A stretch of 64,000 nucleotides of DNA from Bromus sterilis (Eukaryota; Streptophyta; Magnoliopsida; Poales; Poaceae): the NCBI GenBank assembly GCA_950022295.1, contig OX465598.1:338223324-338287323 (forward strand), in the 5' to 3' direction. The notes under the pieces are model-generated. The model was not told the DNA's origin, searched no databases, and saw nothing but the letters and a program-made list of their open reading frames with translations. How positions within the stretch are numbered: the stretch's first letter is position 1; the number at the start of each line of letters is the position of its first letter. Of this stretch, positions 22,801-33,007 are shown in pieces. Position numbers and translations under genes: made by a program.

Positions 22801-23588
22801 GTTTCTCTTTGCGGTAGGCCATTCCGGGCGTTTCTCGGGCTTGGAATTTACTGAAGGAGGATGCTCGTGAAGGTGCTTACGAGTCCGTTTGCTTGAGGCT
22901 GAAAGAGGCCGAACGTGAGATCGTTCGACTGAAAGGTGCTCTTGCGGTCCATCGCTCGAAACGCGAGCGTACTGAGGCTGTCTTGGGTGGCTTGGCAGCT
23001 TGGATGGTGAAGATGTCTGACCTTCTGAAGGGTGAGTTTGCTTTTTTCTTCGACCGCTCGGCTGTGCGGGTTCTTTCCTTTGTGCTCTGCGACTGACCTT
23101 TGTTCTTCGTTGCGAAGTGCTTGCTGGGCGTTCTCGCGAGGAAGAGGAGGCAGTACAGTCTGAGTTGCTACGGCTGGAGGACCCGGTTGTGCAGGCGAAC
23201 AATCCTTTCTGGATGGACAAGGCGCATGCTCGGGTGTTCGCCGTTTTGCGGATGCGGGTTGAGAGGGTACCTCGGGCTCTTGATTACTGCCGCGGAGTGT
23301 TTGGCAGGATTTTTGAAGAGTTTTACCCTTTGGACCCTGTTCCTTCATCTCTTGAGAAGCTTTGTCGGATGTTCTCCCAGCCGTGCTTTTGCCTTTGTAC
23401 ATAGTCATTGGCCGGGGGTTGATATTATGTTGGCAACTCGAGGTCCTCCTGGTGGTCGAGCTCAGCCGATGGGCGACCATTACGCCGTGGCAGATGAGCC
23501 TGCAAGTGAAGTTGTGAAGTGGGTGGTCGAGGATAATGACCGTCGGTTGGGTGCTCTGTGTAAAGTAAAGTCAGAGCCTGGGGATTAG
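19873..23588 (+). pseudogene. Antisense intron-containing gene of element C (gypsy-type transposon domain, PF04195-like)
   Basis: Translation on the strand opposite to gag gives an 8-exon-like series: 19873-20717, 20832-21175, 21253-21571, 21807-21900, 21972-22172, 22259-22677, 22818-23031 and 23118-23588. Most joins have GT...AG introns of 75-240 bases and matching codon phase. The joins after exons 1 and 6 lack a canonical GT where the frame needs it. Exon 1 (HPFLRGLLCAYKLQLHDFTPNG, then WGLWKRLFNVKR, SWRRTWFYLKD) matches the plant putative gypsy-type transposon domain as I remember that family. Later parts are Ala/Pro/Ser-rich, then coiled-coil-like (exons 5 and 7). Frameshifts near 20205 and 23385 mark it as decayed. 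Molecular function is unknown. Confidence 0.65.
21611..21770 (+). repeat. Two-copy tandem duplication (period about 101 bp) with a perfect hairpin, in an intron of the antisense gene
   Basis: CCCCCGAGGCTACAAG at 21612 recurs as CCCCCGAGGCTGCAAG at 21713, both followed by a diverged AGTCACTTGTGAGTGG / AATCATTTGTGATTGG and GTTGTAGTCT. Between them 21679-21688 and 21695-21704 are perfect 10-base complements around a 6-base loop. The duplication lies wholly within the intron after exon 3. Confidence 0.75.
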
Positions 23589-23742
23589 CCTTTGCTTGGC
23601 GTTCGTTCCTTTGCTGAGCAACATTTTGTTGCTATTCTATTTTACTTTACTTTGTTCATCTGCTGTAAATCAAACTTGCATGGTATAGGTTTGTCTTGTC
23701 GGCTGCTGACTTTTTGGGCGAGGGGTCCCTTCTTGCCGATTA

Positions 23743-24287
23743 TTAGAGTCGCGTATGCGAAGAACGCCTCGGGGAGCGGCTGCTTCGGCGAGCCCCCCGA
23801 GTGACAATTTTTTAGAGTCGCGTTTGCGAAGAACGCCTCGGGGGGTGGCTGCTTCGGCGAGCCCCCCCGAGTGCCAATTTTTTATAGTCGCGTTTGCGAA
23901 GAACGCCTCGGGGGGTGGCTGCTTCGGCGAGCCACCGAGTGCCAATATTTTATAGTCGTGTTTGCGAAGAACACCTCGGGGGGTGGCTGCTTCTGCGAGC
24001 CCCCGAGTGCCAATTTTTTATAGTCGCGTTTGCGAAGAACGCCTCGGGGGGTGGCTGCTTCGGCGAGCCCCCGAGTGCCAATTTTTTAGAGTCGCGTTTG
24101 CGAAGAACGCCTCGGGGGGTGGCTGCTTCGGCGAGCCCCCGAGTGCCAATTTTTTAAAGTCGCGTTTGCGAAGAGCGCCTCGGGGGATGGCTGCTTCGGC
24201 GAGCCCCCGAGTGCCAATTTTTTAGAGTCGCGTTTGCGAAGAACGCCTCGGGGGGTGGCTGCTTCGGCGAGCCCCCGAGTGCCGATG
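23743..24287 (+). repeat. 68-bp tandem repeat array, eight copies
   Basis: Units beginning GAGTCGCGTTTGCGAAG occur every 68 bases (about 23747, 23815, then to 24225) with few differences. Each unit contains CTCGGGGG and CCCCCGAG arms around GTGGCTGCTTCGGCGAG, able to form a hairpin. Because 68 is not a multiple of three, the array shifts frame every unit and is not coding, although it produces repeated peptide-like ORFs. It lies between the antisense gene and the gag-protease of C, the region where Tat-lineage elements are known to accumulate tandem repeats. Confidence 0.93.
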
Positions 24288-24556
24288 AAATGAACTTTTG
24301 GAAAAATATTTTCAATATTTCTCCTTTGGTTCTTACACGAGGGGGGGATGTTGCTTGAAGACAGCCCCTTTATTTGGATCGATGGCTTAGTATCCCTCAG
24401 GACGGTAGATTGCTGTGTCTCCCTTTTGCTTCTATGGTAGGGCCTCTTCCTCTGATGTTGTGGCTCCGCTGGCTTGGTGTGCTCCGAAGGTTTCTGATAT
24501 TTTGTGGAACTCTTTGTCGCAGCGGTCGGATCTGACGAAGCTGCCGCTGACTGTGA
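24288..24556 (-). other. Element C segment between protease and tandem array; site of missing pol
   Basis: Minus-strand translation from 24556 down yields a degraded continuation of the post-protease linker (CDKEFHKISETFG type) with several stops, then sequence merging into the tandem array. No reverse transcriptase, RNase H or integrase motif is present, so most of pol was either deleted here or was never present in this non-autonomous form. Confidence 0.55.
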
Positions 24557-25771
24557 TCACTCCTCGCGGGCCTGGCATTTCATCTTGAGGTAGGCATAGT
24601 GTGGCACTGCCATGAAACGCGCGAAGGCTGGTCGTCCTAGTATGGCGTGGTATTGCGATTTCCAGTTGACCACTTCGAAATCCAATGTCTCTTTGCGGAA
24701 GTTGCTCGTGCTGCCAAAAACCACCTCGAGACTTATTTTTCCGAGGGGGTATACTTCTTTCCCTGGCACGATTCCATGAAACGTTGTGCCTGAAGTTTTC
24801 AGTGCTGAGTTTTAGATGAGCATTTCTTCCAGGGTTCTGGTGAATATGATGTTGATTCCGCTGCCGCCGTCCATGAAGACACGTGACATGTCGTAGTTTA
24901 TGATTCTTGCTTCGAGTACTAGTGCGGCGTGTCCTGGGCGCGGGATGGCTGGCAGGTGGTCTTCTCGGGAGAAGGTGATTTCAGTCTCGGACCCGCGCAG
25001 GTATTCTGGGACAGCAGGGTGCGAGGAGACTGCGAGGAAAACTTGTCTGGTGACCTGCTTCTGTTGCCTGTTTGATGGTCTTCCTTCTTGTATCATGTAG
25101 ATCCGGCCATGCGCTTCTGGGTATTTTTCTTCCTCGGGTGTCGTGCTCCGTTCTTGGATTACTGCTACTTGGCTTGTTGGTATTGCAGGCGCTGGCGGTG
25201 CATTGTGGGAGATGGTTTCGACTGCTACGCTTGCAAGAGGCTGTGCTGTTGTTGTTGTAGATCGGATTTTATTTTCTGAGAGCTCGATGAATCGCTTGCA
25301 GTTCCTGACGGTGTGCCCTGATCTGATCTCTCTGCGCTCGTTTCTGAACCCGTGTATTGTGCACGGTCCGTCGAGCTGCTCTTTAGCCGAACGATATGCT
25401 CGGGTGTCGTGTCGTGGCTGCCTTGTTCTCCAGTCCCGTTTTTGAATTTGGGGTGCTTCTTCTTGGTTGTCCCTGTGCTGTATTCTCCTGTTGTCGCGAT
25501 GTCTGCCTTCTCTGTCATCTGGGAAGCCGGCCGCGACCATATCGGGTCCTCTGTCGTCGTAGAAGTTGCGCCTCGGGCGTTTTCTTCTTCTGTCGAATCC
25601 TTTGTCGCTGGTGTGGTAGTCGTCGTCGCGTTCTGAGCGCGCTGTCTGGATCTCTGATTCGTTCCGTACAGAGTCTTCTCCATCTGCCCAGTTGTTGGCT
25701 TGCTCGAGCAGTCGTGCGAGTGTTCGGACTTTCATCTTCCCGAGCTGCTCCTTGAAGTCGATGCGTTGCAA
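24557..25771 (-). pseudogene. Element C gag C-terminal region and protease
   Basis: The 319-codon frame (24812-25771) starts in the end of the capsid domain (KEQLGKMKVRTLARLLEQANN), passes a basic Arg-rich stretch (RRRKRPRRNFYDD), has a Cys/His remnant around CTIHGFRN...HTVRNCKRF consistent with a zinc knuckle, and ends in retropepsin with VFMDGGSGINIIF (Asp-Gly-Gly in place of Asp-Ser/Thr-Gly, as is common in Tat elements). A stop after EEMLI at 24812 separates it from the protease remainder at 24557-24769 (LGKISLEVVFG, YHAILGRPAFARFM). The frame is otherwise open, giving a gag-protease with a single visible stop in this part. Confidence 0.8.
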
Positions 25772-26980
25772 GCCCCTCCTGAATGTGTCGATTGCGCTTT
25801 CTTCTGATATGTCCTCGGCTGAGTTTTTGAGTATGGTCCATCGTTGGATGTATGATCGCAGGGATTCTCTGGATCCTTGTTTGCAGGCCCTCAGATCCTC
25901 AAGTGATGCCGGTCGTTTGTAAGTGGACTTGAAGTTCTCGATGAAGGCGCTGCGGAACTGCCTCCAGGAGTCGATTGATCCTCGTGGTAGGTTCTTCAGC
26001 CAGTGTCGTGCTTAGCTCTCGAGCATGAGTTGTATGTACTGCATTGCTGTGATATTGGTTCCGCGCTGGAATTTTACGGCCGTTAGGTAGTCGTCGAGCC
26101 ATGCTTCTGGTTCTTCCATCCCGTCGTACTTGTTCGTTGTGGAGTTTAGCTTGAAACCTTTCGGCATCCTTGTTTTCCGTATGGACCGTGTGAAGCACAG
26201 TGCTCCGCATGGTTCTACGTTCTCATCGGAAGCTTGCTCGTCCGAGTACTCTTCGCGGGCTGCTCGCCTAAGTCTTCCACGGTTGACTTTGCTTTGTGTT
26301 ATGTCGTCACGTGCGTCTCGCCGATTGTTGTTTCGTCTTGCTGTTGTCGTCGCTGTCGTGGTTTTTGTTTTTGTTTGGGCTCTTGCGCCAGTCGTCGCTG
26401 CTGTCGTCGTCGGGTGAACTGGGGTCCCTGTCCGGGGTCAGCTCGCGGGGAGCTCGTCTTGCACCTGCTCTTTTGGGGCCTAAGATGGCGTCTTTCATTA
26501 TTTTGAGTGCCATCGTTGTGTTGTGATCTAAGCTGCCTTTCTTGCCTTTCTGAGTACGGGATAGGTACTCTTGGGCAGTGAAAAGGGCTTCGGCTGGCGT
26601 GAGTTGTTCTTCCTCTTCGTCGTCCTCCTTTAGCTTGAAGTAGTCATCTAGCTTGCGGGCCACCTTCTTCTTGTCCGTGCGTTTTAGATTGCTGAATCTA
26701 GATCTTGCTCGGATGGGAGAGTCGTAGTCGGAGGAGTCGCTTCTGGAGATGCCCTGCGGTTGTTTCTTGGGTCGATGGTAGCTTTTCCTTGCTTCTCTAA
26801 TTCTAAGCGTTGCTGTCTTGCTCTCTTGGTGGCGTCACTCGCCAGTTTGTTGTATGCTCTGAGCTCGTCTCGTGTTGCGTTCTCCGGGAGTAGTTTGTCG
26901 CGTTTCACTGCGTCCCTAATTCTGGTGATTGCTTCCTTGTACAGGTAGATCTTTTCTATGTGATGGTCCTCTTTCTCCAT
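25772..26980 (-). pseudogene. Element C gag N-terminal and capsid region (broken)
   Basis: Minus-strand frames 26684-26980 and 26307-26663 encode charged N-terminal gag (KRARQQRLELEKQGK; an acidic DDEEEEQLTPAEALF stretch). These are followed by the capsid domain (GMEEPEAWLDDYLTAV, RHWLKNLPRGSIDSWRQF, LEDLRACKQGSRESLRSY). A TAA near 26012 interrupts the capsid domain, and a stop follows SEQDLDSAI near 26684. The frame appears to continue upstream of the ATG at 26980 into 27015, where element D begins, so the true start is lost or displaced. Confidence 0.75.
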
Positions 26981-27015
26981 GCCTGGGGTCTGATGCTTGC
27001 TGCTTTCTTGCTCGT

Positions 27016-28667
27016 TGATACGGTGAGGATAATTCTCTCACTCCTCGTTGGTTACCCCAAGTGGAAGGTGAGATGTAGCGTAGCAGCAAATTTCCCTCGG
27101 TGAAGATACCAAGGTTTGTCTCCAGTAGGACTCATAGAAATACAAGAAGGTGCCAACGGTGCCATAAATTAGCTTCTGACTATGGAGTTGACATGACCTG
27201 CACACAGAAACAAATAACTTTGCTCCCAACGAGTACAGAGGAGTTGTCAATTCCTCCGGCCTTGCTGTTTACAAAGGATCAACACAAGAGATAATAATAG
27301 TGGCAACTGAAAGTAAAGACTGATATTAAACTAAGGGTGTAAACAATAATGTGAAGATGGACCGGGGTCCCATGATTTTCACTAGTGATGTCTCTCTCCC
27401 AAAAGACGATAAAAGTGCTAGCAAGGTAAACAAATCACAGCTGGGAAATTGACAGAATTATGAAGGCACCGCAATGCTAACTATGCTGCAAAGAAAGGAA
27501 GGGCTCAAAAGTAATGGGCAGTACGCCAAGGTAAGTAGACCGAAATCCAACTGCATCTACTACGAATCATCCACCTTGAGAGATCTATCCCGAACATCTC
27601 GCTCGTATTAAGTTGCGAATCCCACCCAAAGTGTAAACTCAAAGCAACAGACAACTGCATTAAAAGAACTTTGTGTAAAGTAAACAATCATTGCACCCGC
27701 GGATACAAGCACCATTGTTTTATCCCTGGTGGCAACAACACATCCCCTAGTCCCATGTTTCTGTCACTCAAGCTAGACATCAAGGGGCTGAACCCACAAT
27801 CAAGCATAACGCTCCCTCTTGGAGTTGCAACAAACTACTTGGCCAAAGTAAAATACTGCACCGAAGAACATGCAAGAATTTACTCAAGAACAAAATATAA
27901 AAGAGAAGAACCAAATATATTACTCATCACAATCTGAACATAGTCTCATAATCCATCAGATCCCAGAAAACTCAGCATAGCAACAACAGAAATTACAAAA
28001 GTGCCTCGATCATGTGAGGCAGCTCACGTGGTCTCGAAAGTGGAAAAACAAAGAGGGGAGAGGTACATCACATAGCTACTAGTCACGGACCCATGGTCCA
28101 AGGGGGACTACTCACGGTACATCCGGGAGGCGTCCATGGCTATGGATGGTCTCTCGGAGGGGGTTCCTCCTCCCGACAGGGTGCCGGGGCAGCTTCTCCA
28201 GGCAGCCCCGATCTTGAAACGGCGGCGGCGGCGGTACAGAGGCGAGTTCGCGGAAAATAGATCGATATTAGGGGTTTCCACCCCGAGGGCTAAATGTAGG
28301 CGGAGGGGGGTGTTGAGGGGACCCACAGGGCAGCCAGGAGGCCCCCTGGCGCGGCCTAGGGTGGGGCCGCGCCAGGGACCCTTCTGGAGTCCTTGTGGTG
28401 GCCCCCCTCCGCTGCCTTGGTGATTCCGGAAGCTTCCGGGTCGCTGATTTTTTATTTGATTTTTCCGGATTTTTGGAGCACTTTTAATGGCCGGAAAACC
28501 TGAAATACAAAAACAGCAGAAAACAGCAACTGGCAGTTGGGTGCACTGGGTTACCAGATTAGTCCAAATATGCTCAAAAGTGTATGAAAGTTCAAGCAAA
28601 TCATGGCAAAGTCACACAAAACATGCATGGAGCAAGAAAAAATTATAGATATGTTTGGGACGTATCA
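27016..28667 (-). repeat. Element D 3' LTR (1652 bp)
   Basis: In element orientation it begins at 28667 with TGATACGTCCC and ends at 27016 with CCGTATCA. It aligns with the LTRs of element E and the solo LTR at 54537 in the opposite orientation, for example the run around 27380-27420 (CTAGTGATGTCTCTCTCCC) against 36890-36915. The minus-strand ORF at 28108-28599 lies in a GC-rich segment and is not credible as a gene. The adjacent interior bases (28668-28687) are the complement of the polypurine AAGCTTGGGGATGT. Confidence 0.9.
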
Positions 28668-31557
28668 ACATCCCCAAGCTTAATTCCAGCTCCTTCGAGT
28701 AGGTAAATGATAACAAGCATAATTTCTGTGGTGACATGCCACACAACCATATAAGGACTTTTAAGTAAAGCAATCAAATCATGCAATTCAATTCAAGTGT
28801 TAACAAGCAAGAGTCTATATTAGCATTGACACAAGCAACAAAAGAACAAAAGGTGCAAGAGCTCTCGCTGTCCGTGACTCGAATGTCTCCAGATGGTGTT
28901 TGCGTGCAAGCAGGGGACTGGGAAAAAGAGAGAAAAAAGGTTGTTGAGAACAACTATCTACTAAAGTTTCACACTTAGTCTCCTTTGGATTCTTATCTTG
29001 ACTCGTCCCCAGACTACTAGTCAGGTACAAGTCAAACTGATCCACTCCCTTTCGATATTTTGAGCACTCATGCAATGGATGAGCGTGAGCAAGAAAGTTG
29101 ACACCTAAAAGGAGAAACAAAAAGAAGGTGGAGGAGGAAGACAAAAAGGTGTGAAAGGCTCACATCAATGAGGACAATCATAGGCGAGAGAAGGCCATAT
29201 GATAGATATGATGTGAGGAGTAGGGATTGCCATGCAACGGATGCACATGTGAGCTAAAAGCTCTCCAAGGGAACTAGTGGGGGTGCATCTAACTTGCTTG
29301 CTCAAGAAGACCTAGAGCTCATTTGAGGAGGCTCATCATTGGAATATACAAGCCAAGTTCTATAGTGTGAAGGTCCCTACATAGCTATATGCATGATGAT
29401 GATCTCTATGGAGTACAAGGGATAGAGGATGAAGTACTAGTGTGGATCTCTCAAAAGGAATAGTAGTGTGCCCCCTTCTCTCTTTTTATTTTTCTTTTTC
29501 TCTTTTTTCTATTTTTTCTATTTTTTTGGTGGCCTCAATGGCTCTTTCTATTTACTCTCATTTGTCCTCTTTGGGATCTTTTTATTTTGTCCTCTTTGGG
29601 ATCTTTTCCTCACTTTAGGGGCAACACTCTATATTTTACAAGAATATAGGGGATCTTTCACACTTTACAAAGGTACCCACATAAAGAAGATATAACTATC
29701 ATGATGCAAATGTATGCCTCTGCCAGGATAGCAGGATATGCAATGATACTAGCGCGTCATGTAGCAATGATTAGGGCAAGGCCCAACTAGCATGCGGCTC
29801 ATCGATCAAGCAAGTAGCATGTATGACATGAAGATCAAGTCATGAGAAGGTGGATGTTGCATGGCAATGTATCTCGGAAAGGCTATGGAAATGCCTTGTA
29901 GGTAGGTATGGTGGCTGTTTTGAGGAAAGATATAAGGAGGCTTATGATGACAGAGCGTATCGTGCCAAGGGTTTGGATGCACCGGCGAAGTATGCGCCAA
30001 CTCTCAAGGTGAGAAAGGGCAATGCACGGTACCGAAGAGGCTAGAAAAAGTATAGGTAGGTGGAAGTGTCAACTTTCGAATACTCAAATTACTCCAAAGA
30101 ACTCATGCACTTATTATCAGTAACTCTCAATTTAATCAGGAGGTTCACAAAGAGACAAGTATCCCGAGGAGGAGTGTATGGGGGTTTGGTTATCCTTGCA
30201 TCCTCGACTCATGGTACGTGAGTGTACTCTAATATTCGAACCCTCCAGAGGTTAGTGATCCATCTAGTAGCTAGAGTTCTCAACAGGGGTTTTTGGTTTT
30301 CGAAAAACACACGGACTGCCCAAAATACGACATCTATCACTAATAGGCTCGAGCTCTTGACACCAAAAGTTCAAACATTACTCTAGTCAATACCTCAAAA
30401 TTATTGCAAGTTACTACTACAAAGAGAATATCAACTTCAACTACCTACTTCTAGTCAAGACACAAAACTCAGTGCAACAGGCAACTATCGAACAAGATAA
30501 TACATGCAACCTATAGAAAGTTCAACCTAAGACAAAAGAAAAGCTCTAGAAAAAACTAAAGCACTACAACTAAACAGAGCAACAGCTAAGAAAAGAAAAA
30601 GAACAACTCACAGCTAAAAGAATAAGCATGCAAATTCTATGAGGAGTTCTAGTTCAAACGGAGCGTGTATCTCTCCCACACAAAAGATTAAGCTGGGGTC
30701 TAACTTGTTACTACAGAAAACAAAGCAAAAACAAACCTAAGAAAAGTAAAGAGCGACACGCTCCAAGCATAGCACATAACGCATGAAGTGATAAAAATAT
30801 AGTGCAACGACGGACGAACTGATAATCGTTGATGGAGAAGGGGATGCACGGGGGAATCCCCAAGCTTAGACGCTTGAGTCTCCTTGAATATTTATTGGGG
30901 GTGCACATGGGCATCCCCAAGCTTGAGCGTTTGACACTCCAAGATCTTCTTTCATCATCTTTCATCGCGCACTTGAAAACTCCCTTCATACATAACTCAT
31001 CATAATCTGATTAGCGAGGTTAGTACCCTACTAAAATAAAAAATTTCTCTACGGGGAACAAAGATAATCTTGAAGAGCTACTGTTTCTCAAGATTGCCAA
31101 AAAGTTTTTTCAAAGAAAAAGCAAGCTTAAGGTTTGCAAAACGAAGAAAAGGCAAAACAGGACAGAATGTAGAAACGAATTTTTTAGGGGTACTTGTGCA
31201 ACTCAAATAACAAAACTCAGAACATACGAAAGTTTCGTATTTGTATAGAGCACGCTGTGTAAAAATTACAGCTAAAAAAGATGAACTGGGATTTTTCTGT
31301 GATTTTTCTAGTCACGAGGACAGAATCTGTTTTCTGGAGAGCATGTCTCAACTTTCACTTCCCTTGTCGTATGAGGCTAAACTTGGCACAAAGCTTGAAA
31401 AGTAAAGATACAATGATGTTGCTACAGTAGTAAAAATTATCAAGACCACTAAAAACAGAAGAAAAGCAAAAAGAAAAACCTAAATTCGTTGCGGGCTGCC
31501 TCCCGAAAGCGCTTCTTTAAAGCCATTAGCTAGGCTTAAGGATTATAAAAGGTACTC
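28668..31557 (-). other. Element D internal non-coding region
   Basis: About 2.9 kb between the ORF and the 3' LTR without a credible gene. It includes a long T/C-rich stretch on the plus strand (29470-29530) and two nearby copies of a hairpin-forming CCCCAAGCTT motif (30838-30935) that match the polypurine tract. The whole region has a diverged inverted counterpart in element E (38589-41413). Confidence 0.8.
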
Positions 31558-32778
31558 TCACAAGAATAAGAATTTGAAGAAAAAGAGAGCATCAAGAAGC
31601 AAATATGAAACACATTTAAGCGTAACCCACTTCCTATGCATAGGAATCTTGTAAGAAAATAAATCAAAGAAGCACAAAGTGACATGCATAGGAAGGTGGA
31701 AAAAGAACAACTTCAAAACTTTCAACATGAAGAGAGGTGTTTTAGTAATATGGAAGTTTCTACAACCAAACTTCCCTCTCTCGAAATAATTTTCAGTAGT
31801 ATCATGAACGACATCAAGAATATAACTATCACATAAATCATATTGTTCATGACCTACAAGCACACGTGTATATTTTTCAACACGGTCTTTAGGAACATAA
31901 GATAAATGCAACCCATCACATTGAGCCTCAATAAGAGCACAATTCTCCGGAATACGAGTTGGAGATTTCAAAAAGATAATAGGACAATCAAGTGTGGGCG
32001 CAATAGCAAAAATTTCATGCTCAACATGAGGAACTATAACAAGTTCATCTCCGTAAGCATCATCCATAGTGGCATCACGGCCATAAGCATAGAAGGTATC
32101 AACTTCATCAAAAAGGGACATTTCAAAAGAATCCATGGGATCATAACACTCACATAAGGTAAGAGTCAAAGAGTTACTCTCATTAGAAGGTAGACGTGGA
32201 TGGCTCAATTCTTCCTCCTCTTGTTCGTCACTCTCCTCCTCTTTTTCATCCAAGGAGCTTTCAGGTTCAGTAATTTCTTCTTCCATAGAGTCCTGCAAAT
32301 CATTAGTCTCTTCCTTTGGGGGAGAGATTATCTCAAGATGATCAGTAATATAATAATTTGCATCGTAATTTTCTAGACAATAGTTAAGTATAGCAAGACT
32401 CTCAGATTTGTAAGGGGCATCATCAATATTTTTAAAGAGAGAAGTAATTTCATAGGCACCCTTATAAGCAACAAATTCTTCTATTTCCTCTGCATCATAA
32501 AAATCATAGTTTCTCTTAGCATAAGAAGCTAAGGTTTCATCATCATTGTACTCACATTGGAAAGCAAGCTGTTTGTGCGTTATAAAGCAACAAGATTCAT
32601 CCCTGCAGAAAGATATATTATATATTGAGCACAAGTTTCTAGCATAGTCATACAACTGATGTATTTGTTTCCATAAGTATATCCCATTTTGAGACAAGCG
32701 GTGTTCCTTGTACCACTTTTGTTGATCCTCGGTGAATCCTCCATGCCAATAAGATCTAGTTTCAAAGAAGTTAGACAT
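31558..32778 (-). CDS. Intact 406-codon ORF of element D, unknown function
   Basis: The frame is open from ATG at 32778 to a stop at 31558. It is the first ORF after the primer site, at the usual gag position. Visible features are an N-terminal region with RLSQNGIYLWKQIHQLYDYA, a Cys/His-bearing stretch (CSIYNISFCRDESCCFITH), a middle with a strongly acidic block (about residues 165-205), and a well conserved C-terminal half (FAIAPTLDCPII, DRVEKYTRVLVGHEQYDLCD, RGKFGCRNFH). I recognise no domain with confidence. The homologue in E (37443-38588) has kept the C-terminal half best. It could be a divergent gag or an accessory protein. Confidence 0.7.
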   Translation of the reverse strand: MSNFFETRSYWHGGFTEDQQKWYKEHRLSQNGIYLWKQIHQLYDYARNLCSIYNISFCRDESCCFITHKQLAFQCEYNDDETLASYAKRNYDFYDAEEIEEFVAYKGAYEITSLFKNIDDAPYKSESLAILNYCLENYDANYYITDHLEIISPPKEETNDLQDSMEEEITEPESSLDEKEEESDEQEEEELSHPRLPSNESNSLTLTLCECYDPMDSFEMSLFDEVDTFYAYGRDATMDDAYGDELVIVPHVEHEIFAIAPTLDCPIIFLKSPTRIPENCALIEAQCDGLHLSYVPKDRVEKYTRVLVGHEQYDLCDSYILDVVHDTTENYFERGKFGCRNFHITKTPLFMLKVLKLFFFHLPMHVTLCFFDLFSYKIPMHRKWVTLKCVSYLLLDALFFFKFLFL

Positions 32779-32910
32779 TGATTGGCAAGTAAGGAACTAG
32801 ACATACTATATATATATATTTTTGGATTTTTGATAAAGGACACTAAAGCAAAAACTGAAAGGTAAACTAACAAGACTAAAAAGCAAAGATAAAAGATAGT
32901 GTAGACTGGA

Positions 32911-32929
32911 GTCCCCGGCAACGGTGCCA
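32911..32929 (-). promoter_or_regulatory. Element D primer-binding site (tRNA-Asp type)
   Basis: The plus strand reads gtccccggcaacggtgcca, so the minus strand has TGGCACCGTTGCCGGGGAC, a one-base variant of the site in E. It lies about ten bases inside the 5' LTR that begins at 32940. Sites of this type are typical of wheat and barley Athila-lineage elements. Confidence 0.88.
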
Positions 32930-32939
32930 GAAATTGGAT

Positions 32940-33007
32940 TGATATGGTGAGGATAGTTCTCTCACTCCTCGTTGGTTACCCCAAGTGGAAGGTGAGATGT
33001 AGCGTAG
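32940..33007 (-). repeat. Element D 5' LTR fragment (68 bp)
   Basis: The first 68 bases match 27016-27080 (TGAGGATA, CTCACTCCTCGTTGG, GGTGAGATGTAGCG). It ends abruptly at CGTAG, after which LTR H starts with TGTCGGG. CGTAG may be one copy of the H target duplicate. The other roughly 1.6 kb of this LTR is not found in the window. Confidence 0.88.

Larger units (their letters stand above)
18744..27015 (-). mobile_element. Element C: Tat-lineage gypsy remnant with gag-protease, tandem repeats and an antisense gene
   Basis: Between the end of A (18743) and the start of D (27016) lie, on the minus strand, gag (25200-26980) and protease (24557-24850), and on the plus strand a spliced antisense gene (19873-23588), with a 68-bp tandem array between them. 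Gag sequence style (LARLLEQANNWADGEDSV) and an extra antisense ORF downstream of pol are features of the plant Tat lineage (Retand/RIRE2/Grande type). Reverse transcriptase, RNase H and integrase are absent. The gag is cut by D at 27015 and the left end by A, so neither LTR can be delimited. Confidence 0.75.
27016..33007 (-). mobile_element. Element D: Athila-like LTR retrotransposon, 5' LTR truncated
   Basis: The left LTR (27016-28667) has inverted ends TGATACG and CGTATCA. The interior (28668-32939) holds one 406-codon ORF and a primer site, and the right LTR starts again at 32940 (TGATATGGTGAGG, matching 27016) but is cut after 68 bases by LTR H. Polypurine and primer sites place it on the minus strand. 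Primer sequence and LTR style are those of Triticeae Athila-lineage elements; Sabrina and WHAM are candidates. No RT or integrase is present, so the copy is non-autonomous. Its likely target duplicate CTCGT (27011-27015) has no visible partner. Confidence 0.88.

Noticed and set aside
22848..23480. 210-codon minus-strand ORF
   Set aside because: Shadow of exons 7-8 of the antisense gene, which have the better motif and splice evidence.
23743..24287. CRISPR-like look of the 68-bp direct repeats
   Set aside because: The units are contiguous with no unique spacers, and the sequence is eukaryotic retroelement DNA.
25225..25683. 152-codon minus-strand ORF and several plus-strand ORFs near it
   Set aside because: Out-of-frame shadows of the element C gag, whose frame (24812-25771) shows the family motifs.
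28108..28599. 163-codon minus-strand ORF
   Set aside because: Lies inside the D LTR across its GC-rich segment; not conserved as a frame in the E or solo LTRs.
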